From the NCBI GenBank assembly GCA_041984235.1, contig JBHIYN010000017.1, positions 60,018-124,017 of the forward strand: a DNA stretch of 64,000 bases, written 5' to 3'. Every line of letters begins with the position of its first letter. Position 1 is the first letter of the stretch. The translations under genes and the position numbers were made by a program. This stretch comes from JBHIYN01 sp041984235 (GTDB lineage Bacteria; Pseudomonadota; Gammaproteobacteria; Ga0077536). The notes under the pieces are model-generated. The model was not told where the DNA came from. It ran no database searches and saw only the letters and a list, made by a program, of their open reading frames with translations. This document shows, piece after piece, positions 49,886-58,400 of this stretch.

Positions 49886-51535
49886 ATGAACGACGCGACG
49901 GCCAACCCCTACGAACGCGATCTCGACCAGGTGCCCGCGAACCACGTCCCCCTGACCCCGCTGAGCTGGCTCTCCCGCGCCGCGGCGGTCTACCCCGACC
50001 GTCTCGCCGTGGTTCACGGCAAACGCCGCTTCACCTGGCAACAGACCTTCGCGCGTAGTCGGCAACTCGCCTCGGCGCTGGCGCGGCGCGGTATCGGCCG
50101 CGGCGACACGGTCGCCATGATTGCCACCAACATACCCGCGTTCTACGAAGGCCTGTTCGGGATCCCGGCGGCGGGCGCGGTCATCAACCCGATCAACATC
50201 CGCCTCGATGCCGACGCCATTGCCTTCATTCTCGATCACGGCGAGGCCAGGGTCGTGATCACCGACACCGAGTTCGCGCCCACGGTACGCGAGGCGCTCG
50301 CCAAGTGCACGGTCAAGCCCCTGGTCATCGACATTGCCGATGAGGACGCGCCCTGCCACGAGCGCATTGGCGAGATCGAATACGAGGACTTCATCGCCGA
50401 AGGCGATCCCGAACATCCCTGGACCCTGCCCGACAACGAGTGGCAGGCGATGGCGCTGTGCTACACCTCCGGCACGACGGGCAACCCCAAGGGCGTCGTC
50501 TACCACCATCGCGGCGCCTATCTCAACGCCATCGGCTGCGCGATGGCGTGGAACATGACCCATCATCCGGTCTACCTGTGGACGCTGCCGATGTTCCACT
50601 GCTGCGGCTGGACCTTTCCATGGACCATTGCCGCGCTGGCCGGGACCAACATCTGCCTGCGGCGAATCGCGGCGAAGAACATCTACGACGCGATCGACGA
50701 GCACGGCGTGACCCACTTCTGCGGTGCGCCCATCGTGCTGAATTTCATCGTCAACGCGGCCGCCGACGAGAAGAAGCCCCTGAAACACACGGTCGAGGTC
50801 ATGACCGCGGGCGCCGCGCCGCCGGCCGCCGTCCTCAAGGCGACCGAGAAAGCCGGCTTCCACATCACCCACACCTACGGCCTGACCGAAGTCTACGGCC
50901 CGGCGGTGTTCAACGCGCCGCAGGACTACTGGGCCGACCTCGACGAGGACGCCTACGCCGAGACCCTGATCCGCCAGGGCGTGCGCTACCACGTGCTCGA
51001 GGATCTCGACGTTCGCGACCCCGAAACGATGCAGCCGGTGCCGCGCGACGGCGAGACGCTGGGCGAGATCATGTTCAAGGGCAACGTCGTCATGCGCGGC
51101 TACCTCAAGAACAAGAAGGCCACCGAGGAATCACTCGCCGACGGCTGGTTCCATTCCGGCGACCTCGCCGTGATGCATCCCGACGGCTACCTGCAGATCA
51201 AGGACCGCTCCAAGGACATCATCATCTCCGGCGGCGAGAACATCTCGTCCATCGAAGTCGAGGAGACGCTGTACAAGCACCCGGACATCCTGGAAGCGGC
51301 GGTCGTCGCCCGACCGGACGACAAGTGGGGAGAAACCCCGTGCGCATTCGTGACTCTCAAGCCGGGCGCGGGGACGCCATCGGAGGCCGACATCATCGCC
51401 TACTGCCGCGAGAAGCTCGCGCACTTCAAGGCGCCCAAGACGATCGTATTCACCGAGCTGCCGAAGACCGCGACCGGCAAGATCCAGAAGTTCAAGCTGC
51501 GCAAGGAAGCCGACGAGATGGGCTCCCCGCAGTAG
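49886..51535 (+). CDS. AMP-forming acyl-CoA synthetase
   Basis: 549 residues. P-loop YTSGTTGNPKGVVYHH, then PMFHCCGWTFPWTIAALAGT, THTYGLTEVYGPAV (adenine and ATP contacts), GYLQIKDRSKDIIISGGENI with the hinge, and the C-terminal catalytic Lys in PKTATGKIQKFKLR. It resembles medium- to long-chain acyl-CoA ligases such as AlkK-type enzymes. It activates a carboxylic acid to the CoA thioester, probably feeding the branched-chain pathway. The substrate chain is unknown. It is followed within 6 bases by a large palindrome. Confidence 0.9.
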   Translation: MNDATANPYERDLDQVPANHVPLTPLSWLSRAAAVYPDRLAVVHGKRRFTWQQTFARSRQLASALARRGIGRGDTVAMIATNIPAFYEGLFGIPAAGAVINPINIRLDADAIAFILDHGEARVVITDTEFAPTVREALAKCTVKPLVIDIADEDAPCHERIGEIEYEDFIAEGDPEHPWTLPDNEWQAMALCYTSGTTGNPKGVVYHHRGAYLNAIGCAMAWNMTHHPVYLWTLPMFHCCGWTFPWTIAALAGTNICLRRIAAKNIYDAIDEHGVTHFCGAPIVLNFIVNAAADEKKPLKHTVEVMTAGAAPPAAVLKATEKAGFHITHTYGLTEVYGPAVFNAPQDYWADLDEDAYAETLIRQGVRYHVLEDLDVRDPETMQPVPRDGETLGEIMFKGNVVMRGYLKNKKATEESLADGWFHSGDLAVMHPDGYLQIKDRSKDIIISGGENISSIEVEETLYKHPDILEAAVVARPDDKWGETPCAFVTLKPGAGTPSEADIIAYCREKLAHFKAPKTIVFTELPKTATGKIQKFKLRKEADEMGSPQ

Positions 51536-51540
51536 CGGGC

Positions 51541-51632
51541 CGTAAAAGGGGACATGCCACATTTCTAAGTTATTACACCTGCGCAAAGGCGCAGGTGTAA
51601 TAACTTAGAAATGTGGCATGTCCCCTTTTACG
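51541..51632. repeat. Perfect 44-bp-arm palindrome, REP-like bidirectional terminator
   Basis: Bases 51541-51584 and 51589-51632 are exact inverted copies of 44 bp, separated by AAAG. The outer arms begin and end with CGTAAAAGGGGACATGCC and its complement. It lies 5 bases after the ligase stop and one base before the leuD stop, between convergent genes. RNA from either strand would fold into a very stable hairpin, so it can end both transcripts. The AAAAGGGGACATGCCACATTT edge resembles REP-type elements spread by RAYT/IS200-like transposases; no transposase is present here. Confidence 0.85.
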
Positions 51633-51633
51633 T

Positions 51634-52272
51634 TCAGGTGAACAGCCAGGGCGCCTCCTCACGGCGGCGCGCCTCGTAGGCGCGGATGTCGTCGGCGTAG
51701 CGCAGCGTCACGCCGATATCGTCGAGTCCTTCTAGCAGGCGCTGCCTGAGGCCGGCATCGAAGTCGAAGGTGAAGACCTCGCCCGACGGGGTGGTGACAG
51801 TCTGGCCTTCGAGATCGACGTCGAGGCGGTAACCCTCGGTCGCCGCGACCTCGCCAAACAGGCGGTCGACGATGTCCGCCGGCAGGGTCAGCGGCAGCAG
51901 GCCGTTCTTGCACGAGTTGCCGAAGAAGATGTCGGCAAAGCTCGGGGCGATGAGCGCACGGATGCCGAAATCGAACAGTGCCCACGGTGCGTGCTCGCGG
52001 GAAGAGCCGCAGCCGAAGTTGTCACGCGCGAGCAGGATGCTGGCGCCCTGGTAGCGCGGCTGGTTGAGCACGAAATCGGGGTTGCGCGGACGCTTGCTCG
52101 CGTCCTGGTCCGGCTCGCCCCGATCAAGATAGCGCCACTCGTCGAACAGGTTGGGGCCGAAGCCGGTGCGCTTGATCGACTTCAGGAACTGCTTGGGAAT
52201 GATCGCGTCGGTATCGACGTTGGGCCGGTCGATCGGCACGACGAGACCGTTGAGTCGCGTGAAAGCCTCCAT
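51634..52272 (-). CDS. leuD: 3-isopropylmalate dehydratase small subunit LeuD
   Basis: 212 residues. Typical LeuD blocks: NVDTDAIIPKQFLKSIKRTG, LARDNFGCGSSREHAPWAL, IRALIAPSFADIFFGNSCKN and the swivel-domain core. With LeuC it isomerises 2- to 3-isopropylmalate in leucine biosynthesis. Its ATG shares one base with the leuC stop, so the two are co-translated. leuB and leuA are not in this window. Confidence 0.95.
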   Translation of the reverse strand: MEAFTRLNGLVVPIDRPNVDTDAIIPKQFLKSIKRTGFGPNLFDEWRYLDRGEPDQDASKRPRNPDFVLNQPRYQGASILLARDNFGCGSSREHAPWALFDFGIRALIAPSFADIFFGNSCKNGLLPLTLPADIVDRLFGEVAATEGYRLDVDLEGQTVTTPSGEVFTFDFDAGLRQRLLEGLDDIGVTLRYADDIRAYEARRREEAPWLFT

Positions 52273-53675
52273 TACTGCATCTCCCTGACATCGACGAAGT
52301 GGCCGGCGATACCGGCTGCGGCCGCCATCTCCGGACTGACCAGGTGGGTGCGGCCGCCGCGCCCCTGGCGCCCCTCGAAATTGCGGTTGGACGTGCTCGC
52401 GCAGCGCTCGCCCTCATCGAGCTGGTCGGGATTCATGCCCAGGCACATCGAGCAGCCGGGTTCGCGCCACTCGAAACCGGCCTCGACGAAGATGCGGTCC
52501 AGCCCCTCGGCCTCGGCCTGCTGCTTGACCAGCCCGGAGCCCGGCACCACCAGCGCGGCCTTGACGTTCGTTGCGCGCCGCTTGCCCCTGACAACAGCCG
52601 CCGCGGCACGCAGGTCTTCGATGCGCGAGTTGGTACACGAGCCGATGAACACCTTGTCGATGGCGATATCGGTGATCGGCGTACCCGGTTCCAGGGCCAT
52701 GTAGGCGAGTGCATTGCGCATGCCGACGCGGTGCGTCTCGTCCGCGGCATCGGCCGGGTCGGGCACCATCCCGGTTACCGGCACCACCATTTCCGGCGAC
52801 GTGCCCCAGGACACCTGGGGCTCGATCGCCGCCGCGTCGACCGCGACCTCGCTATCGAATGCGGCACCCTCGTCGGAGTGCAGCTCCTGCCATTGCTCGA
52901 GTGCGCGTTGCCAGTCCGCGCCGGACGGTGCGAACGGCCGGCCCTGCACGTAATCGCGGGTAACCTCGTCGAAGGCCACCAGCCCGGCGCGACCGCCGGC
53001 CTCGATCGACATATTGCACACGGTCATGCGGCCCTCCATGGACAGGTCGCGGATGGTGCTGCCGGCATACTCGATGGTGTGGCCGGTGGCGCCGGCCGTA
53101 CCGATGCGCCCGATCACGTGCAGGATGAGATCCTTGGCGGTAACCCCGCGGCCGAGCTTGCCCTCGACCGTGACCCGCATGTTCTTCGCCTTGCGCAGGA
53201 CCAGGCACTGGGTCGCAAACACATGCTCGATTTCCGACGTCCCGATACCGAACGCGAGCGCGGCCAGCGCACCGTTGGTCGCGGTGTGCGAGTCGCCACA
53301 GACAATGGTCATGCCCGGCAGGCTCCACCCCTGCTCCGGCCCGGTCACGTGAACGATGCCCTGGCGCACGTCGCCGATGTCGTGGTGCACCAGGCCGTAG
53401 CGGGTACAGTTGCGCTCCAGCGTCTCGAGCTGGATGCGCGCGACGGGGTCAGTGATATGAGCGACATCGCGGGTGGGTACGTTGTGATCGGACACCGCCT
53501 TGGTCGCCAGCGGCCGCCACAGCGCGCGCCCCGCCAGTTCCAGCCCCTCGAATGCCTGCGGCGAGGTGACCTCGTGAGCGATGTGACGGTCGATGTAGAG
53601 CAGTGACGCACCGTCGTCGAACTGGCGGACTACGTGTGCATCCCAGATCTTGTCGTAGAGGGTTCTGGCGGACAT
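52272..53675 (-). CDS. leuC: 3-isopropylmalate dehydratase large subunit LeuC
   Basis: 467 residues, the usual LeuC size. Aconitase-family 4Fe-4S ligands are CTNSR near residue 350 and the CSMCLGMNPD pair near 410. Substrate signatures include DGASLLYIDRHIAHEVTSPQ, GDSHTATNGALAALAFGIGT and CASTSNRNFEGRQGRGG. The enzyme works as a heterodimer with LeuD and depends on iron-sulfur supply. Confidence 0.95.
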   Translation of the reverse strand: MSARTLYDKIWDAHVVRQFDDGASLLYIDRHIAHEVTSPQAFEGLELAGRALWRPLATKAVSDHNVPTRDVAHITDPVARIQLETLERNCTRYGLVHHDIGDVRQGIVHVTGPEQGWSLPGMTIVCGDSHTATNGALAALAFGIGTSEIEHVFATQCLVLRKAKNMRVTVEGKLGRGVTAKDLILHVIGRIGTAGATGHTIEYAGSTIRDLSMEGRMTVCNMSIEAGGRAGLVAFDEVTRDYVQGRPFAPSGADWQRALEQWQELHSDEGAAFDSEVAVDAAAIEPQVSWGTSPEMVVPVTGMVPDPADAADETHRVGMRNALAYMALEPGTPITDIAIDKVFIGSCTNSRIEDLRAAAAVVRGKRRATNVKAALVVPGSGLVKQQAEAEGLDRIFVEAGFEWREPGCSMCLGMNPDQLDEGERCASTSNRNFEGRQGRGGRTHLVSPEMAAAAGIAGHFVDVREMQ

Positions 53676-53728
53676 GGCGTTGGCGTTCGCGGCATTTTCG
53701 GGGCGCAGATTCTAACATCTCCGCTGTT

Positions 53729-53756
53729 TTGAAGGCCGCCGGAACTCGGTTAGACT
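53729..53756 (+). promoter_or_regulatory. Possible sigma-70 promoter of the Sel1-repeat gene
   Basis: TTGAAG at 53729-53734 and TAGACT at 53751-53756 are spaced by 16 bases. Transcription would begin about 55 bases before the ATG at 53815. Both hexamers differ from consensus. Confidence 0.35.
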
Positions 53757-53814
53757 GCGCGCGTCCAAACTGGTCCGGGACTGTCCCGGAATCTCCGGAA
53801 TCAAGACCGCCACC

Positions 53815-54315
53815 ATGAAAAAAGCCCTCTGTCTCGCCGCCGCGTTGCTGTTCGCCACCCCGCTGGCGCACGCCGATTTCAACGATGGCGTGGTCGCACT
53901 GATGATGGGCGACTTCGACAAGGCCCTGCAGACCTTCGTACCGCTGGCCGAAACGTCGGAGCACGCCTACGCGCAGTATTTCCTCGGCCGCATGTACGAA
54001 GCCGGCCAGGGCGTGGAGAAGAACCCGGAAACCGCCGCCGAGTGGTACCGCAAGGCCGCCGAGAAAGGTGTCGGCGACGCCCAGTTCCGCCTGGGAGCGA
54101 TGTACGAAGCGGGCCAGGGCGTGCCGACGGACATGGAGTATGCCTACGGCTGGTACAGCGTGGCCGCCCACGTCGGCAACGCCAAGGGCGCGGACGCCGC
54201 GAGCGCCGCGCGCGCGCGCCTGTCGGATGCGGAGAAGGTCGAGGCGGACAAGCTCTCACGGGAGCTGATCGGCAAGTTCGGTACGGTGCCGGAAAGCACC
54301 TCCCGCCAGCAGTAG
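53815..54315 (+). CDS. Secreted Sel1-repeat protein
   Basis: 166 residues. A signal peptide (KKALCLAAALLFATPLAHA) is followed by about three Sel1-like helical repeats, e.g. AQYFLGRMYEAGQGVEKNPE, AAEWYRKAAEKGVGDAQFRL and GAMYEAGQGVPTDMEYAYGW. These periplasmic scaffolds bind partner proteins in envelope or stress pathways. It is divergent from leuC. Its partner is not evident from context. Confidence 0.87.
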   Translation: MKKALCLAAALLFATPLAHADFNDGVVALMMGDFDKALQTFVPLAETSEHAYAQYFLGRMYEAGQGVEKNPETAAEWYRKAAEKGVGDAQFRLGAMYEAGQGVPTDMEYAYGWYSVAAHVGNAKGADAASAARARLSDAEKVEADKLSRELIGKFGTVPESTSRQQ

Positions 54316-54355
54316 CCTGCCACCCGCGCGCCGCGAGAACGGCGCCGGCCCGGGA

Positions 54356-54619
54356 TCAGACCGTCAGGCGGACGAAAGCGCCCTTGGCAAACGAGGTCTC
54401 CGCCCCGCCCATCTGCTCGATCATCGCGTGCAGCAGGACCGCCGGGCCAACCATCGCCGCGCGCTTCTCCTGGCGCCAGCGGTGCGCCTGGTCGGCGCCG
54501 GCTCGCACCGTGGCCGCAATACGCTCGCCACCACGGCCACGGCTGCGCCGGGCGGGCGCATCCGCCTGCTCGCGAACACCGCCGGTACGGCCATGCAGTG
54601 CGCTGAGGGTTTCGGTCAC
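54356..54619 (-). CDS. Small hypothetical protein after sapC
   Basis: 87 residues from GTG with GGAAGGAC 6 bases upstream. It starts 21 bases after the sapC stop in the same direction, which supports translation. The sequence is Arg- and Ala-rich with one short hydrophobic stretch (AAMVGPAVLLHAMI). No family is recognised. In DNA this GC-rich the frame could be open by chance. Confidence 0.45.
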   Translation of the reverse strand: MTETLSALHGRTGGVREQADAPARRSRGRGGERIAATVRAGADQAHRWRQEKRAAMVGPAVLLHAMIEQMGGAETSFAKGAFVRLTV

Positions 54620-54640
54620 GTCGTCCTTCCGTGCTGATCG

Positions 54641-55417
54641 TCAGGCCGTTGCGGGCTCATGCTGCGCCGCACCGGTACCCATCCGTTGCATGAGCTTATC
54701 GAGATTGGCCAGCGAATGCATGTGAAAGAAGATTAAATCGAGATAGCCGGCGTCCAGCAGACCCTTCAGCCGGTCGGCCGGAAGCTGCGCCAGCTTGTCC
54801 CGGGTTACGCACAGGAACCCGGCCAGCGAGAACTTCTCACCGGAGTTCATCTGCACCTGGGCCTGCATGCCGTCGAGCAGTCCGGCTTCGTCCAGGGCTT
54901 CGCAGAAGCGCGTGGTGAGCAAGGTGTGCTTGTGGAATTCCTGCAGGAATTTCAATGACTTCTCGACGACCTCGCCGTGCTTGCCGGAGTCGTCGATGAG
55001 CTGCGCACCTTCCCGTGCCGTGTTGAAGCCTGAGAACGATTCGTCGATACAGACCGTGAACTGGTCGCTGGCCTGGTCGGCCGTGGCGAGGATGAACGGG
55101 TAACGGCGCACGTAAGCCGGGACGTAAGCGGCGTCCCAGCGACCGTCAGCGGTGACCATCAGGTTCTGGTCACGCTTCAGGCCCAGCAACGCCGTGGGTA
55201 CGACCTTGCCGTTGCCGTCGCGGGTGAAGACGATCGCGTATTCGCGCGCGGCAGCGGCGAACTCACTCACTGCAAGGTAGACCGAGTTGGCGTTCGCGGC
55301 GAAGCTGAATCCCTGGTCGCCGTCGACGAACCAGCCCTTGTGCCGATCGCGGCTGAGGGCCACCACGTCGCGGTAGAACAGGGGAAGCTGCGGCTGGGGT
55401 TGCTGCTGTTCGGCCAT
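54641..55417 (-). CDS. sapC: SapC family protein
   Basis: 258 residues. SapC-family features: QLPLFYRDVVALSRDRHKGW, VPAYVRRYPFILA, FTVCIDESFSGFN, LQEFHKHTLLTTRFCEAL and GEKFSLAGFLCVTRDKLAQL. Its ATG lies 4 bases after the stop of the giant surface-protein gene, so the two are probably translated together. The family is named from the Campylobacter fetus S-layer locus, where sap genes serve surface-layer export. No signal peptide is visible; it is probably cytoplasmic. An accessory role for the giant protein is inferred from the coupling. Confidence 0.9.
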   Translation of the reverse strand: MAEQQQPQPQLPLFYRDVVALSRDRHKGWFVDGDQGFSFAANANSVYLAVSEFAAAAREYAIVFTRDGNGKVVPTALLGLKRDQNLMVTADGRWDAAYVPAYVRRYPFILATADQASDQFTVCIDESFSGFNTAREGAQLIDDSGKHGEVVEKSLKFLQEFHKHTLLTTRFCEALDEAGLLDGMQAQVQMNSGEKFSLAGFLCVTRDKLAQLPADRLKGLLDAGYLDLIFFHMHSLANLDKLMQRMGTGAAQHEPATA

Positions 55418-55421
55418 TGGC

Positions 55422-58400
55422 TCAGTAACGCCGGTGGAGGACGGGCAACACGAGGTCGCCGGCCCAGATTACGCGACCGGCCCGGTCGAGGCTTACCGCG
55501 CCGGCGAGCTGATTGACGGCGCGCGGATCGAGGAGCTGGTTGATGAGGGCATCATCGAGCTCCTCCTCCAGTTCCTCGAACTCGTCAAACTCGTCGAGCT
55601 CCTCGAACTCGGGCTCCGCGGCGGGTGCCGGTTCGGCAGGAGCCTCCTGCACCGGCGGCGCCTGCTCGATGGGCCCGAAGGCCTCCTCGAGCTCGTCGAA
55701 CTCCGCCGGCGGCTCGGTGGCCGCGGGTTCCGTCTCCAGTGCCTCGAACGGCTCCTCCTCGGCCTCCTCGAACTCCGGCGCGACCTCTTCCTCGGTCGGT
55801 GCACCAAAATCGTCGTCGAACGACTCCTCGGCTTCGAAGACGTCGTCGAACTCGTCGCCGAGGTCGTCGCCGAACTCGTCGGCTTCGCGCCGTGCGATGT
55901 ACTCCGCGAGGTCCTGCTGGTAATCGAGGAAATTCTGCAACTGGGTGCGGTAACCGGCAAGCAGGCGCGCGCCGTCGTCGGCATCGATCTCACCGGCCTG
56001 CAGCAGCGCCTCGAGGCGCGAGATGCGGTCGTTGAGACTCTCGATCAGGGCGACCAGCTCTTCTTCGGTGACGCTGGGCGCACAGCCCTCGGCGTCCTCG
56101 CACTGGTCCAGGGATTGCGCGATACCGTTACCGATGACGCCGAACAGCGAGAGGTCCTCTTCGAACAGCGAGGCATCGACGAAGGACACCGCCTGCAGGA
56201 TGGTCAGTACCGCGGCCGGGTTGGGGAACGACACCCGCGCGTTCTGGAACAGGTTGGCCGGGTTGGCGAAACCGGCCAGGCCGGCGATCGAAATGACCAG
56301 GTCGCGGGTCGTGATGTCGGCGTTCGAAGCGGTTGCGTTCGACCGCACGTTGAAGCTGACCTGCTGGTTGGCGGCGGTGTCGCTCTGCGCGACCGAGACC
56401 TCGCCGCCGCCCAGGTTCATGATCATGTTGGTGGCGTTGATGATCTCGTTGGAAGCGGCAAGCGTAGCGCTGCCGCCGGTGAAGGTGACGAGATTGCTCG
56501 TCGGCGCTGCGATGTTGCCCGGATCGGTACCACCCGCAAAGCCGTCATTGTCAGCGAGTACACTGCCGGGTTGCGCGACGTCCTGGCCGACCGCGAAGAA
56601 CGTGAATTCACCTTCGCCGACCCCGCCGGCCGCGATGTCGAGATCGCCAGTGCGCGGCGCGAACTCGATCGCGCTGCCGAGCAGCAGGATGTTGCCGCCG
56701 GTGATGAAGTCTTCGCTAATCCGGATGTAATCACCGGCCGGCGACGTCATTTCGCCGTCCAGCAAGGTGCCGCCGGCGACCGGCGTGAATTCGCCGCCAA
56801 TCGAGAGCGTGCCCTCGAAGTTATTGAATGCCGTGCTGCGAATGTGCGTACCCGGCTCGCTACCGTTGCCGTCATCGATGAAGATGTCGCTGTTCTCCGG
56901 CGGCACGATGCTGAGCACGGCTGTGTCCGGGGAGGCGACATTGGCATTGAAATCGAACACGCCGGTACTCGAGCGCATGGCCACCGTATTCTGGATGGTA
57001 ACCGTCTGCGTCACCGAGCTGCCAAACACGAGATTGGCACCCGTCACGTCGTCGAAGAACGTGGTGTTGCCGGTATAACGCTGGTTGGCACCGGTGGTGA
57101 CGGTGCCGCGGTAGATGGCGTCCCCGGTTCCGACCACCGATACCAGCGAACCGGTGACGTTGAGCGGGCCATCGATGTCGATATTGCCAGTGCCGTCGGC
57201 ATCGATGGTCAGGCTGCCGGTGCGGTTGACCCGGTTGACTTCCGGATTGGTGCCGACGATGTCGATACGCAGCCCCAGCGCACCGGCAAACACCGACGGG
57301 GTCAGAATGTCGACCGAATCGGCCGTGAAGGTGCCCGCAATCGAGGCTGCCGTGCCCGCGCTGGTTGGCATGACCAGGGCCGCGTCCTGGGTCGTCAGCA
57401 GGTTGTCGACGCCGGTGAAGTTGAGTCCGTGCGCGGCATTCTGCGGCAGGTCGCGCAGCACGCCGGCGCCGTTGCCGGTGATGACCCAGGTCACGTCCTG
57501 GCTGGAGCGCAGGGTGTCGAGCGCGGTACCGCCACCGAGATTGACGGTATTGCCGGTACCGGCCGTCGCGCCCATTGGAACGTTGACGAGGATATTGTCG
57601 ACATTCGTACCGGTCGTGAGCGTCTCGATCTGGGTGAAACCACCCAGCGCAAAGTTGTTGCCGCCAACACCGCTGGTCATGCCGGTAGGCCCGATGGCCG
57701 AAATCGTTGCCGTCGTCGCCTTGGTCACGGTGATGAGGTCGACACCGCCGCCGCCGTTCACGGATCCGGAGAAGGTACTGGTACCGAAGGCGAAGGTGTC
57801 GTTACCGGTGTCGACCACCGTACCACCACCGGTCGAATCGATGATGTCGATGTTCTCCAGCGCGGTCTGGCCGCCATCGACATTCGTGTAGTTCACGCTG
57901 CGCGCGCCGGTGATGGTGAAGGTGTCACCCAGGGTCGAGCCGACCAGCGTGTTCACGCCGCCGCCGCCGTTGAATCCGGTAAGCAGGAACGGCGTGCCCG
58001 GAGCACCGCCGTCGAGTTCGACGTCGGAGCCGCCCGCCGTGGCGAAGTACACGGTGTCGGCCGCGCTGCCTGCGAGTACGTTGAAGTTGGTGAAACTGTT
58101 CGCCGCGATGTTGGCGAACGAGTTGCCATAAGTGCCGGCATTGGAGCCGGTGATATTCCAGAACGTGACCGTGTTCGGCCCAATCAGTGTGCCCTTACCG
58201 TTGCCGATGAAATCCTCGACGCCATCAAAGGTACCGCTGATCAGATCGACGCGCGGTGGGCCCAGGTCGGGTCCGGAACCGCGCGTGGTGCCGGACTGCT
58301 CATTGTTGGCGTCCGCGGTAGCCGACACGAGCTGGAACAGCTCCGAGCCGCTGAGATCGATGGTATCGACCTCACCCAGTTCGAGACCGAGATTGACGTC

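Noticed and set aside
48476..50992. Open minus-strand frame across ada, the hydratase and the ligase
   Set aside because: It runs antisense to two well-identified genes and overlaps ada in another frame.
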